Assembly: GCF_032854445.1 (NCBI RefSeq)
Contig: NC_088300.1
Location: forward strand, 2,666,001 to 2,730,000
Direction: 5' to 3'
Length of the DNA: 64,000 bases
Source of the DNA: Liolophura sinensis
Lineage: Eukaryota > Mollusca > Polyplacophora > Chitonida > Chitonidae
Shown: piece after piece, positions 45,001 through 55,304 of the stretch
Layout of the letters: every line of letters starts with the position of its first letter
How positions within the stretch are numbered: position 1 is the stretch's first letter
Notes under the pieces: model-generated
What the model saw: only the letters and a program-made list of their open reading frames with translations
Databases searched by the model: none
What the model was told of the DNA's origin: nothing
Made by a program: the position numbers and the translations under genes

Positions 45001-48000
45001 GCAAATTAGTATTTTAAAAACTGAAAGCCACCTATTTTCATTCTTGAAAACACCCAGAATTTAGACAGTAGACATCGGTATTCAGTGATCCTGTCTTTGT
45101 TTTACAGACAGTTAAACCTTAGCCTGACCTTTGGTCCGATCTCACTGTTCCGCTGGCAGCTATATGCCGCCCAGGGCATGCGCAATAAGTGGTACTCCAT
45201 GTTGGGTGCAGACTTCATGGAAGAGTCGGACGAGGACCAGGACTCGCTCAAGGTTGGTGCAGTGATATTAATACAAATTCGTCAGGATATTTTGCTGGTT
45301 CACAGGATTTTATCTTGGCCAGTGTGTACATCTGTGGGAAATCTTTTGCCTTAGATGGTATGGGTTGAATCCAGGCCATGATAAGAGAATTTCTAGAATC
45401 TGCTCCTTTCATCAGTCAAGGGACCTTGGTGACAATAAACGGTCGGCTCTGCTCTGGTGGTCATTGGTGACAATAAACAGTTGGCTCTGCTCTGGTGGTC
45501 ATTGGCGACGGTAAACAGTCGGCTCTGCTCTGGTGGTCATTGGTGAGAGTAAACAGTCAGCTCTGCTCTGGTGGTCATTGGTGACAATAAACAGTCGGCT
45601 CTGCTCTGGTGGTCATTGGCGACGGTAAACAGTCGGCTCTGCTGTGGTGGTCATTGGCGACAGTAAACAGTCAGCTCTGCTCTGGTGGTCAGTGGTGACA
45701 ATAAACAGTCGGCTCTGCTCTGGTGGTCATTGGGGACGGTAAGCAGTCGGCTCTGTTCTGGTGGTCATTGGTGACGGTAAACAGTCGGCTCTGCTCTGGT
45801 GGTCATTGGCGACAGTAAACAGTTGGCTCTGCTCTGGTGGTCATTGGCGAGATTAAACAGTCGGCTCTGCTCTGGTGGTCATTGGTGAGAGTAAACAGTC
45901 GGCTCTGCTCTGGTGGTCATTGGTGACCATGAACAGTCGGCTCTGCTCTGGTGGTCATTGGCAACAGTAAACAGTCGGCTCTGCTCTGGTGGTCAGTGGT
46001 GACAATAAACAGTCGGCTCTGCTCTGGTGGTTAGTGGTGACAATAAACAGTCGGCTCTGCTCTGGTGGTCGGTGGTGACGGTAAACAGTCAGCTCTGCTC
46101 TGGTGGTCATTGGTGAAAATAAACAGTCGGCTCTGCTCTGGTGGTCATTGGCGACAGTAAACAGTCGGCTCTGCTCTGGTGGTCATTGGCGACGGTAGTC
46201 GGCTCTGCTCTGGTGGTCATTGGCGACAGTAAACAGTCAGCTCTGCTCTGGTGGTCATTGGCGACAGTAAACAGTCGGCTCTGCTCTGGTGGTCAGCGGT
46301 GAAGGTAAACAGTCAGTTCTGCTTTGGTGGTCATTGGTGACAGTAAACAGTCGGCTCTGCTCTGGTGGTCATTAGTGACAATAAACAGTCGGCTCTGCTC
46401 TGGTGGTCACTGGCGAGAGTAAACAGTCGGCTCTGCTCTGGTGGTCATTGGCGACAATAAACAGTCAGCTCTGCTGTGGTGGTCATTAGTGACAATAAAC
46501 AGTCGGCTCTGCTCTGGTGGTCATTGGTGACAGTAAACAGTCGGCTCTGCTCTGGTGGTCATTGGCGACAGTAAACAGTCGGCTCTGCTCTGGTGGTCAT
46601 TAGTGACAGTAAATAGTCGGCTCTGCTGTGGTGGTCAGTGGCGACAGTAAACAGTTGGCTCTGCTCTGGTGGTCATTGGTGACGGTAAACAGTCGGCTCT
46701 GCTCTGGTGATCATTAGGGACAATAAACAGTCGGCTCTGCTCTGGTGGTCATTGGTGACAATAAACAGTCGGCTCTGCTCTGGTGGTCATTTGCGAGAGT
46801 AAACAGTAGGCTCTGCTCTGGTGGTCATTAGTGACAGTAAACAGTCGGCTCTGCTCTGGTGGTCAGTGGTGACAATAAACAGTCGGCTCTGCTCTGGTGG
46901 TCATTGGCGACAGTAAACAGTCGGCTCTGCTCTGGTGTTCATTGGTGACAGTAAACAGTCGGCTCTGCTCTGGTGGTCATTGGCGACAGTAAACAGTAGG
47001 CTCTGCTCTGGTGGTCATTAGTGACAGTAAACAGTCGGCTCTGCTCTGGTGGTCATTGGCGACAGTAAACAGTCGGCTCTGCTCTGGTGGTCAGCGGTGA
47101 AGGTAAACAGTCAGTTCTGCTTTGGTGGTCATTGGTGACAGTAAACAGTCGGCTCTGCTCTGGTGGTCATTAGTGACAATAAACAGTCGGCTCTGCTCTG
47201 GTGGTCACTGGCGAGAGTAAACAGTCGGCTCTGCTCTGGTGGTCATTGGCGACAATAAACAGTCAGCTCTGCTGTGGTGGTCATTAGTGACAATAAACAG
47301 TCGGCTCTGCTCTGGTGGTCATTGGTGACAGTAAACAGTCGGCTCTGCTCTGGTGGTCATTGGCGACAGTAAACAATCGGCTCTGCTCTGGTGGTCATTA
47401 GTGACAGTAAATAGTCGGCTCTGCTGTGGTGGTCAGTGGCGACAGTAAACAGTCGGCTCTGCTCTGGTGGTCATTGGTGACGGTAAACAGTCGGCTCTGC
47501 TCTGGTGATCATTATGGACAATAAACAGTCGGCTCTGCTCTGGTGGTCATTGGTGACAATAAACAGTCGGCTCTGCTCTGGTGGTCATTTGCGAGAGTAA
47601 ACAGTAGGCTCTGCTCTGGTGGTCATTAGTGACAGTAAACAGTCGGCTCTGCTCTGGTGGTCAGTGGTGACAATAAACAGTCGGCTCTGCTCTGGTGGTC
47701 ATTGGCGACAGTAAACAGTCGGCTCTGCTCTGGTGTTCATTGGTGACAGTAAACAGTCGGCTCTGCTCTGGTGGTCATTGGCGACAGTAAACAGTAGGCT
47801 CTGCTCTGGTGGTCATTAGTGACAGTAAACAGTCGGCTCTGCTCTGGTGGTCATTGGCGACAGTAAACATTCGGCTCTGCTCTGGTGGTCATTGGTGACA
47901 GTAAACAGTCAGCTCTGCTCTGGTGGTCATTAGTGACAGTAAACAGTCGGCTCTGCTCTGGTGGTCATTAGTGACAGTAAACAGTCGGCTCTGCTCTGGT

Positions 48001-51000
48001 GGTCATTGGTGACAGTAAACAGTCGGCTCTGCTCTGGTGGTCATTGGCGAGATTAAACAGTCGGCTCTGCTCTGGTGGTCATTGGCGACAGTAAACAGTC
48101 AGCTCTGCTCTGGTGGTCATTAGTGACAATAAACAGTCGGCTCTGCTCTGGTGGTCATTAGTGACAATAAACAGTCGGCTCTGCTCTGGTGGTCATTGGC
48201 AACAGTAAACAGTCGTCTCTGCTCTGGTGGTCAGCCTACACATGAAAGCCTACACAAATGTCATGGCAAAGTTTGCCATTAACTTGCCCAGCTGTGTGGT
48301 CTATCCCGTGAAGGACAATTATTTTATATGTGAAATATTCAAGTTAACAACAACTATATAAAGAACATCATAGTCTTCTGTATCATGCACAGTATGGCTC
48401 AGGCTAAAAACCAAAACCAGACTGGAGATTAACGCGATCTTAAAGATCTTTTACATAGTTTGTACAGAGTTTGTACAGAGTTTGTAGAGCCTGGAGAGAG
48501 CTCCGGGACAGACAGTCACCTGCAGAGTCAGTTATCCGTTTACTGTGACTGATCACACACACATGGCTGAGCATTGTAATGCCTATACGCTGGCTGTGGA
48601 AAGTTGATGACGGAAAATTGAGTTCTTCATGAGAATGATTTAAATGAATTTGTCAAAGACTAACACCATACATGGAGCCGAAGTAAAATATCTGATGTGT
48701 GTCTCTTTGATTGCAAGCAGTGATTTATGAGTGGGTCCATGGAAGATTTGTAATGGATCACAACGACTGCTAAAACTAGCTCTTTCTTCATCTCCCGTAA
48801 AAGTGGACAAATGTCTTTTGTTTCTTCCGTAGAAGGCTTTCCTTGTTGTGGGAGTCGTTGCCAATGAAAAATTATCTGCCACTCAGTATTTTAGCAGACA
48901 AAATTGACACTTTGACATGTCGTACAACAACAACAACAATGCAGTATTACAATACAAATTTCATGTACAAACATGGTAAAAAAATGAAAACACGATGAAG
49001 GATAAGTTAGATTTTGTTCATATAATATAACTGTAGGGAGAATTTGTAGTTTGTACCAAACCATGTAGGCAAAGCACCCACATAGCAAACGCCTGAAAGA
49101 AAAAAGAAGAAATAATTTCCCATTTGCACCAATACACTTTATTTGAATTTTTAATTGGCTTATCGGGCACATTATAACATTTTCATTACTGACTTTTCTT
49201 GACTACAAAATACCTTCATGGAAATAATTTGACTCTGTTAATAGCAATGCATATTTAGAACCCAACAACCAGACGAAATGTGATGTCAAATTGTATTTGT
49301 AGACTTGTATAAAAGTTGAAGCAAAATGTATGTGAATAGCTTATACATGTATCATTTACATACGTTTACAAGTTGTTTTTTTTTTTCGGTTTGGACAGTA
49401 ATGTCTTGGTGTATACTATATTTGTGTAAAAAATATCATGGGTGTTAGCAGCAACAGCAAAGTGGATTATTGTAGGCTTAATTAAAATACTCAGAAGTTT
49501 CATGCAGAGACCTGGAAGAAGAACTCATGCAGGCTTAGTGTCCAGCTGTGACACTTTGCCAACATTGAAGAACAATAGGTATGATGTATTGGAATAAGTA
49601 AATAATACTCACAAGTGCCAAACTTTACTAACTGACACACACTGTATGGTTTTGAACAATAGAAATGAATTAATTTCTCAAAACTGCTGGGGCTGGATTC
49701 ACCGTTTTTGTGTAAATCCCTCTTCTGTAGAGCCTATTACTTCCCAGGCGGCATTTTGGTCAGCAATTACATCTGCAGACAATCAGTAATGTAGACTAAT
49801 GTTGAAAACTTCGTTAACACACCAGTCAAATAAAAAAGAAATGCCCAGCCATTTTGGGTTACTGGTTGAAAAAGCTGATAGCTCTGGCCAGGCCTACATG
49901 TCCGTCAACCTGATGTAGCCTGTGGTGAAAAGTCTTAAACTTGGTGATGTGAGATATTGTCCTGAACACGTGTTTTGGGTTTAGTTTATTCAGTTCTTTC
50001 AATGTGCGGCTTTCACGATCCTTACAGTAATATAAATACGATGTTATTTGAATGTAACTGTATACAAACAAACATGACAAATCCTAGGACACAAATATAA
50101 AGGATCAGACAAAGGCAAGGTTCACGCACAGACAAGGTTTAGGTAGAGGCCCAGCCACGCGAGACTCCTGTCTGCCTGTGTTGGGGTGAAAGCAAGGTCC
50201 ACGCACAGACATGGCCACACAAGACTGCTGTCTGCCTGTGCATGATTGCACGTGCTTTATGTAATGTGCGATAGTTTGTAAAGTTCAAGTGAAGATTTAT
50301 CAAGTTTGCTATAATATATCTGCTGTAAGGTTTTATATCATGTAACATAAATGTATGTCATACTTAGCACGCGACCATCCATACCAGTTGATGACTTCGA
50401 TCGCATATTTGCTCCCTGAATTAAATAGCTTAATCAAGTTGATGAACTGATTTTCTTTTGTGGATGTAGATTGCAAGATAAACTTTCTGCTTTTCACGGT
50501 TAGTATATGTTCACATAGGTGAATAACCGAGAAATGCACCTGGGTTTGCAATCTAGCTGGAATTAGTCAGTAGACAGAACTATATTCACACCTTAGAGGA
50601 TAATCCTGCTCACCTGAGCAGGCCTCCAACACACCTCAGTAGAGGGTTTGTGATGCATCAGTAGAGCATTATTCAGTGTGTGGGAGAGTGATGCGAGCAC
50701 TGAACATTGACTTTTAGTCTGACAGTACTGCATGGTGTACATGTACCTGCAGAATGAAGTAAGGCTGTTTGATTACATGTTGAATTTGTCATCAACACTT
50801 AAACCATGAATTCTTTAACTCATTAGGCCTCACCATAGAGCTCAGCAGAAGTTGTCAGTGTTTCTGCAGTGCCTTATTAAAACCAATGTTATCAAGAAGT
50901 AATGAACTTGCTAAAATGATTTGGATCAGTGTCTCTTCTAGTAACTGCTTATATTGTTTCAAATTAAAGAAATTTCATTGCTACACACTTTATAAATGTA

Positions 51001-54000
51001 TGATATATTGTTCATTTGTGACATTTCAGACGACTTTCCTGGAAACTAACCCCTACCTGCTGGCCCTTACCATCATCGTATCCATCATCCACAGCGTGTT
51101 TGAATTCCTGGCATTTAAAAATGGTTAGTGTAAACCACAACAAAAATAACGGAAAAAATGTGAATACCAGCATTACATCCTGCTTGGTCCTGCATGAATC
51201 ACGGAAATCGTAGAAAATTCTCAAGAAAAGTTTCATAAAAATTCCTAACTTTGATCTTTCTTAATTTTGGATGTATTAATCTGTTAAAACAAAAACTTTC
51301 ATAAAGAAAGTTAATTGTATTATTTCCTCACCAATAAATCTCCCTCCCCCCTTACCCCCTCCCCCCCCTTACCCCCTCCCCCTTTGAGTAAGTGAAAAAT
51401 TCTTGAATACAGCATTTAACAGTAATCAGACAAAATATATAAGTAGTGCTGGTTTCTGAATACACAGTTCTGATAGCCTTTGTCGTTGTTGTGACTATTT
51501 CCAGATATCCAATTTTGGAAGGGTCGTAAGTCTCTAGAAGGGCTGTCGGTGCGGTCAGTTTTTTTTAATGTCTTTCAATCGCTGATTGTTGTCCTGTATG
51601 TACTGGATAATGAGACCAACACTGTGGTCAGGATCAGTGTCATCATTGGACTAGCCATAGAAGTCTGGAAAATATTCAAAGTCATAGATGTTAAGGTAGG
51701 TCAAACACTAGTCAAACTAAACTGACTTTTGGACTGTGAACTAAGTACATGAAATTAGTCAGTAATATTCACGTGTTTATCTGTTCTGCATCTATAGTAT
51801 ATGTTAACTGTAAAATCTTCAGCACTGATATACATGTTATTGGCAAAATTAACCTCCATTAACAGGTGGGTATGGGCTGTGCATGTATATGTTAATTGTA
51901 AAGTCTCAAGACATGATGCAGGTCCTAACCAAACTTAGTCAAGCCTCTGTGTTATACAAAGATTTTCATTCTATTTGACTGGACGGACTAAGTGATATGA
52001 TTTATTGTATTGATACCTTGACACAGGTTGACAGAGAAGCCAAGTTACTTGGAGTCTTCCCAAAGATAACTTACGAAGACAAATCTACATACACTGAGTC
52101 CAAGACCAAACAGTATGATACAGTAAGTCTCTGCATTAATTAGCCTTTGTGGTTTGCAAGCTGTGACCACTGTGTAACATGCACCAATGTCTCAGTGGTG
52201 AGTAAGAGAAGTGATATATACTAAACTGTCTGCTTAAATGAGTTTGACAGCTTGCTGAAGTTTTCATTTTGCTAAATCAGGAGATCAAAATTGTGCTTGT
52301 TTAGCTTATGTCATATCACGAGCGTCAGCTTCGAGTAACAGTGAGAGTAATGTTAAAGTAAATGATGGTTGTGGAATCAGATGTTTACATAAATGTAAAG
52401 CACTATACAACAAAAGGAATTCATGACCTACACATCTCTCTTTGTGTGTGTAGGTATATGGAGCTGAAGCTCAGCATTCATGTGTCTCTTACAGGAGAGC
52501 TTTTTGTTAGACTTGCTACAAAATCCAAGTATGCTAACATACTTGTGAATGGATTGCCTTACTTCCAACTGTCTGACAAATATTTGCATTAGTTTTTCTT
52601 ATTCTTAAGCCATGGTTCTTATAGAATTTAGGACTCAGATGATCAGGTGTGGGAAGGCATTTTTTGTTTAACTGAATCAGTTTGAAAACAAAAAAAACAT
52701 CAATAAAAAAAAGAAATTTTTGAAATTGGTTCCACTCTTGAAATAAAAGTTGATCTTTTATTTTATTTCAAGAATGGTATTTACATCTTCTGAAAGGTGT
52801 TTCCTGCAAGGTGTAACAAACTAATCACCTAATCGATCAGGTGTCCTCTACACATGTGCATCTTGTTCTAATTTGTATTGGCATATCATGGCTGGTGACC
52901 AAATCCTGACCGGAAAGGACAACACATTTATAAAATTTGTCAATGCTGTATGTTTGACATCTGAATTGTAATCATTATAGTTCCGCTGCGAATAAGATTA
53001 AGTTTGATTTACTTGTGGCTGCTGTGGTTTCAGATGGCGTTTAAGTACCTGTCATGGTTGTTGTTCCCCCTGCTGGGTGGATATGCTGTGTACTCGTTGT
53101 TTTACATGGAGCATCGAGGCTGGTACTCGTGGGTTCTCAGTATGCTCTATGGTTTCTTACTCACATTTGGTAAGTCTCCCATTATTGTTACACCATGTCC
53201 TTGTTACTCCCACTGTTTTGTCATCAAAATGATGAAGTACGCTGTATTTGTGTCTATTATGGATGCTTCCACCATTTGAGTAAACTCTTGGGGTTGTGAG
53301 CCCTCTTCATTCTTTGATGGAACTGGTAAAGCCCATGCAATGAATAAAATAGATAATTATTTCATAAGGGTATTGAGTGTTAATTATTAAGTTTTCATAC
53401 ATTTAGATGGGATAAGTTTGTATTTGTTTAAGTGCTGTGTAAGGTAAACCTGTTATACTGTGTAGGTTTATGCCAGTTACCTGTAGGTTTGTACCATTTA
53501 CCTGTAGATTTGTACCATTAACCTGTAGGTTTGTACCCTGTATATTTGTAACATTTACATGTAGGTTTGTACCATTTACCTGTAGGTTTGTACCATTTAC
53601 TGTAAAGTACTTTTTATTCGCTGGAATTTATTTTCACAACTTTTCTCCAAAAATATGTTCGTGGGAATTAATTTTTGCGTGTTTAAGAGAACACTGAAAA
53701 ACAAATCTTTAAATTTTCCAACACATAATATGGCTGAAATTATTCAAGCACATCAAACAGGTATTATCAATAGTGGGCATAGCGAAGATTGATCAAACGA
53801 AAGACAAATAAACTCCCACTTTGTTTTATACCCACCAAACCTTACTCCCGTCACCCTGGGAAAGATTTCACTTCATTATTACTACTACCTGTAGTAGCTG
53901 GTTTAATATTGGATATTTTTTTTGCTGCCATTATTTTTCACTGTAAATTATTGACTGCGAAAATTAGTTCCACATGAAAATTAAGTACTTCACAGTAGCT

Positions 54001-55304
54001 GTAGGTTTGTAACATTTACCTGTGATAAAGGTTTGTAACATTTACCTGTGATAAAGGTTTGTAACATTTACCTGTGATAAAGGTTTGTAACATTCACCTG
54101 TGATAAAGGTTTGTAACATTTACCTGTGATAAAGGTTTGTAACATTCACCTGTGATAAAGGTTTGTAACATTCACCTGTGATAAAGGTTTGTAACATTTA
54201 CCTGTGATAAAGGTTTGTAACATTCACCTGTGATAAAGGTTTGTAACATTTACCTGTGATAAAGGTTTGTAACATTCACCTGTGATAAAGGTTTGTAACA
54301 TTCACCTGTGATAAAGGTTTGTAACATTTACCTGTGATAAAGGTTTGTAACATTTACCTGTTGTATATTGTAGGTTTCATCATGATGACTCCCCAGCTGT
54401 TCATCAACTACAAACTCAAGTCTGTGGCCCATCTGCCCTGGAGGATGATGACATACAAGGCCCTCAATACCTTCATAGATGATATATTTGCCTTTGTTAT
54501 AAAGATGCCAACGTTGTATCGAATTGGATGCTTTAGAGATGGTCAGTAAATTTCCTACAGTCTAGAAAGCGAAGAAATTGTATCGTATATCACAGTATGC
54601 TGCATGGAATCTGTAGAAAAAAACAATGCAAGATAATGAAATGAGGAATAAAAAGCCTCAGTCCTCATCAAGTAAGCCATGTCCTAGTAGTGTCAAAATC
54701 TGAACACTGCCGGCTGGGTAGGTATACATGCAGTTGTAGGTGTTAACCACACTTCAGACTGCTAGGCTGTATTTATCAAACAAGCTATCCTTAGGTATGT
54801 GTGATGGTTCTTTCTTTCTTTCTTTCAATAAAATTTGAGCGTGGAAACTCTTGATTGAGTGAGCCCTGTTTTAGTGTTCAACATAGTGTTCGAGTGTGTT
54901 TTGACAAATAGGTGGAAGTTTGCATCTGAATAGAAGTCCGGCTTTACATCACTGTGTTTCATATAGGTTTAGATAAAGGCTAGATTGGAATCTGTTCAGT
55001 AGCATGTATATTCAGTAAAGAAAGCACCCGATGCATTTACTCTTTAGGCGATGTCTTTACCAGGTAATCAGTGTGACTAACAGATTAATCTCCCTTTGCA
55101 GATGTGGTGTTCTTCATATTCTTGTACCAGCGTTGGATATATCGTGTGGATCCCAAGCGTGTGAATGAGTTTGGTATTAGTCAGGAGATGTTAGAAAGGA
55201 ACGGTCAGACATTCCAGACTGAGAGTGGAGCGGCCATCGAGGGGGGCGATGCTCAAGCCGCAGATCCACAACCTAAGACTGACAAAGAAAAGAAAACTGA
55301 CTGA
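33048..55304 (+). CDS. CLPTM1: CLPTM1, cleft lip and palate transmembrane protein 1 family
   Basis: Exons: 33048-33131, 35338-35532, 38521-38679, 39066-39180, 39827-39912, 41921-42038, 43352-43466, 45108-45252, 51030-51123, 51505-51695, 52027-52122, 53034-53169, 54374-54541, 55102-55304 (TGA 55302-55304). All junctions are GT-AG and in phase: 1905 nt, 634 residues, against 669 in human. This multipass ER membrane protein family restrains exit of some receptors from the ER; its relative CLPTM1L is reported as a lipid scramblase. Residues 49-63 (FAIRMLIIYLISSFF) form the first membrane segment. Residues about 94-339 are the lumenal domain (FNDYWNLN, FRWQLYAAQ). Further membrane segments lie at about 346-365, 390-430, 470-512 and in exon 13 (GFIMMTPQLFINYKLKSVAH, NTFIDDIFAFVIKMP). 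RWIYRVDPKRVNEFG precedes a short charged tail. The start has A at -3 and G at +4. Introns 5, 7, 8 and 12 hold tandem arrays. Confidence 0.98.
35960..36124 (+). mobile_element. SINE copy, 5' truncated
   Basis: Starts inside the body (CATGTGGGAAGGTCTGACAG), continues through TCATCATAATTCTGGCCGCC and GTGAAATATTCTTGAGTACA, and ends in AATAAATAAATAAA. In CLPTM1 intron 2. Confidence 0.85.
37654..37802. repeat. Perfect 27-bp inverted repeat with 95-bp spacer
   Basis: Arm 37654-37680 (starts CATAGTACAGGGTAGCAAGA) is the exact reverse complement of 37776-37802. Flanking TA runs extend the pairing imperfectly. It could be a foldback element or the end structure of a mobile element. CLPTM1 intron 2. 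Confidence 0.85.
37846..37945 (+). mobile_element. Possible Penelope-like terminal repeat remnant with hammerhead-like core
   Basis: At 37851-37883 the order is CTGAGGA, a hairpin (GACTATA paired with TATAGTT), then CGAAAG. Penelope-like element ends commonly carry a minimal hammerhead ribozyme with CTGATGA, a helix, then GAAA. The core here has G where T is expected, so it would be inactive. I recognise the following AGCTTGGTAGATAAAGTG text only loosely. No reverse transcriptase remnant is visible nearby. Confidence 0.35.
39505..39625. repeat. 45-bp tandem repeat, about three copies
   Basis: GTACCA(G/C)(A/G)CCT, TACAGGTACTTGGT and AATGCTTATTCCTGT recur at about 45-base spacing. CLPTM1 intron 4. 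Confidence 0.85.
40057..40321 (+). mobile_element. Full-length tRNA-derived SINE with target-site duplication
   Basis: A 265-base element flanked by an exact 14-base direct repeat, AACAATGAAACATT, at 40043-40056 and 40322-40335. The 5' end is tRNA-like, with a box A-like GTAGCTCAGTCGGTTAAGCG and a box B-like GTGAGTTCAAGACC about 60 bases on. An insertion distorts the anticodon arm, so it is not a functional tRNA. A central body (40150-40250) is followed by the 3' domain (TAAGTGAAATATTCTTGAGT) and an A-rich AATAAATAAGTAAA tail. The duplication implies LINE-driven retroposition. CLPTM1 intron 5, sense orientation. Confidence 0.93.
40362..41690 (+). repeat. SINE-derived tandem array (about 13 units of 93-99 bp) inside a second SINE copy
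   Basis: The unit (GTCCACCAGCAACCTGCTGA, CAGTTATGGGTTTCC, AGACTGTGCCCAGTTTCCTC, ACACCATCATG, CTGGCC) aligns with the SINE body at 40165-40255 (GGTCTGCCAGTAAC, GGTTGTGGGTTTCC, GGGCTCTGCCCGGTTTCC, ACCCACCATAATGCTGG). After the last unit the sequence continues into a SINE tail (ATGAGTGAAATGTTCTTGAG, GTGTAAAACACGAAAAG, AAATAAATGA). The locus therefore reads as one SINE whose body was tandemly amplified. Open frames across it are incidental. Confidence 0.9.
42405..42605 (+). repeat. Undescribed dispersed repeat, copy 1
   Basis: Shares TTATGTC…GAG.GTC…TCGA.TAACAG.GA, GTTAAA, GGTATCT.AAAAAGTA, TGTAGAGCGCAATAACACAAG and CATATTAA with the copies at 42635-42800 and 52300-52480. No terminal structure is obvious and no protein is encoded. 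Confidence 0.6.
42635..42800 (+). repeat. Undescribed dispersed repeat, copy 2
   Basis: Tandemly placed diverged copy of 42405-42605: GTTAAACAAAATGTTTAAGG, GGTATCTCAAAAAGTA, TGTAAAGCACAGTGGCACAA, GAGCATATTAA. It starts at the GTTAAA point, lacking the 5' part seen in copies 1 and 3. Confidence 0.6.
43453..44172 (+). repeat. 42-bp array of a duplicated 5' splice site, 18 copies, CLPTM1 intron 7
   Basis: Each 42-base unit is TGAGACTACCAAGTAAGTGT followed by TTTCTGAAGACAACTTCTGTTC. TGAGACTACCAA is identical to the last 12 bases of exon 7 (43455-43466), and GTAAGTG is its donor. Some units are 30 bases, missing the ACTTCTGTTCTG part. The donor string CCAAGTAAGTG is kept unchanged in all 18 copies. 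The first copy is the real splice site; the codon frame running past it meets TAA at once (ACC AAG TAA). Confidence 0.95.
44829..45058. mobile_element. MITE-like element with imperfect terminal inverted repeats
   Basis: TGAAAATAGGTGGCT at 44848-44862 is the exact reverse complement of 45026-45040. Looser pairing extends outward (ACACCCAGGGG… against …ACACCCAGAATTT) and inward (GAGAG/CTTTC). About 230 bases, no coding capacity. CLPTM1 intron 7, ending about 50 bases before exon 8. Confidence 0.55.
45418..48235. repeat. 38-bp array, about 74 copies, CLPTM1 intron 8
   Basis: The unit is GTCATTGGTGACAGTAAACA followed by GTCGGCTCTGCTCTGGTG, with exact 38-base spacing almost throughout. Rare variants (TCAGCGGTGAAGG, CAGTTCTGCTTTGG, AACAGTAGGCTC, TGGTGTTCATT) recur in the same order 798 bases apart, giving a higher-order duplication of 21 units (46293-47090 against 47091-47888). 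Confidence 0.97.
48236..51029 (+). other. Remainder of CLPTM1 intron 8, nothing recognised
   Basis: AT-rich intron DNA without an array. Open frames on the minus strand (such as 48640-48882 and 49859-50080) show no motif and no splice-consistent neighbours. Confidence 0.5.
51341..51383 (-). other. Predicted G-quadruplex tract on the minus strand
   Basis: The plus strand carries C5-C8 runs separated by TTA, T and A (CCCTCCCCCCTTACCCCCT, then a second similar block). The minus strand therefore has more than four G-runs with 1-3 base loops. It lies between CLPTM1 exons 9 and 10, directly before a SINE tail fragment. Confidence 0.7.
51386..51446 (+). mobile_element. SINE 3' tail fragment
   Basis: GTAAGTGAAAAATTCTTGAA, TACAGCATTTAACAGTAATC and AGACAAAATATATAAGTA follow the 3' domain of the SINE at 40270-40320 with substitutions. 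Confidence 0.65.
52300..52480 (+). repeat. Undescribed dispersed repeat, copy 3
   Basis: TTATGTCATATCACGAGCGT, TCGAGTAACAGTGAGAG, AATGTTAAAG, ACATAAATGTAAAGCAC and ACAACAAAAGGAATTCATGA match copies at 42405 and 42635 in order and orientation. CLPTM1 intron 11. Confidence 0.55.
52732..52777. repeat. 17-bp inverted repeat (hairpin)
   Basis: CCACTCTTGAAATAAAA (52732-52748) pairs with TTTTATTTCAAGAATGG (52761-52777), one mismatch, 12-base loop. CLPTM1 intron 11. Confidence 0.75.
53455..53599. repeat. ~21-bp tandem repeat, CLPTM1 intron 12 (left part)
   Basis: Units of TGTAGGTTTGTACCATTTACC, about seven copies, cut by the MITE at 53600. Confidence 0.9.
53600..53995. mobile_element. 396-bp MITE with about 40-bp terminal inverted repeats
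   Basis: The left end CTGTAAAGTACTTTTTATTC, GCTGGAATTTATTTTCAC matches the reverse complement of the right end (CTGTGAAGTACTTAATTTTC, ATGTGGAACTAATTTTCGC). Both ends abut TA (53598-53599 and 53996-53997), consistent with a TA target duplication. No transposase. It splits the intron 12 repeat into two parts with different unit types. Confidence 0.8.
53998..54362. repeat. 26-bp array, about 14 copies, reaching the exon 13 acceptor
   Basis: Unit CTGTGATAAAGGTTTGTAAC plus ATTTAC (or ATTCAC), very homogeneous. It ends about 10 bases before the acceptor ATTGTAG at 54367-54373. The first unit, CTGTAGGTTTGTAAC, links it to the older 21-bp repeat on the other side of the MITE. Confidence 0.95.

Noticed and set aside
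45418..48235. CRISPR-like or coding repeat
   Set aside because: A pure 38-bp tandem repeat inside an intron, with no spacers and no maintained frame.
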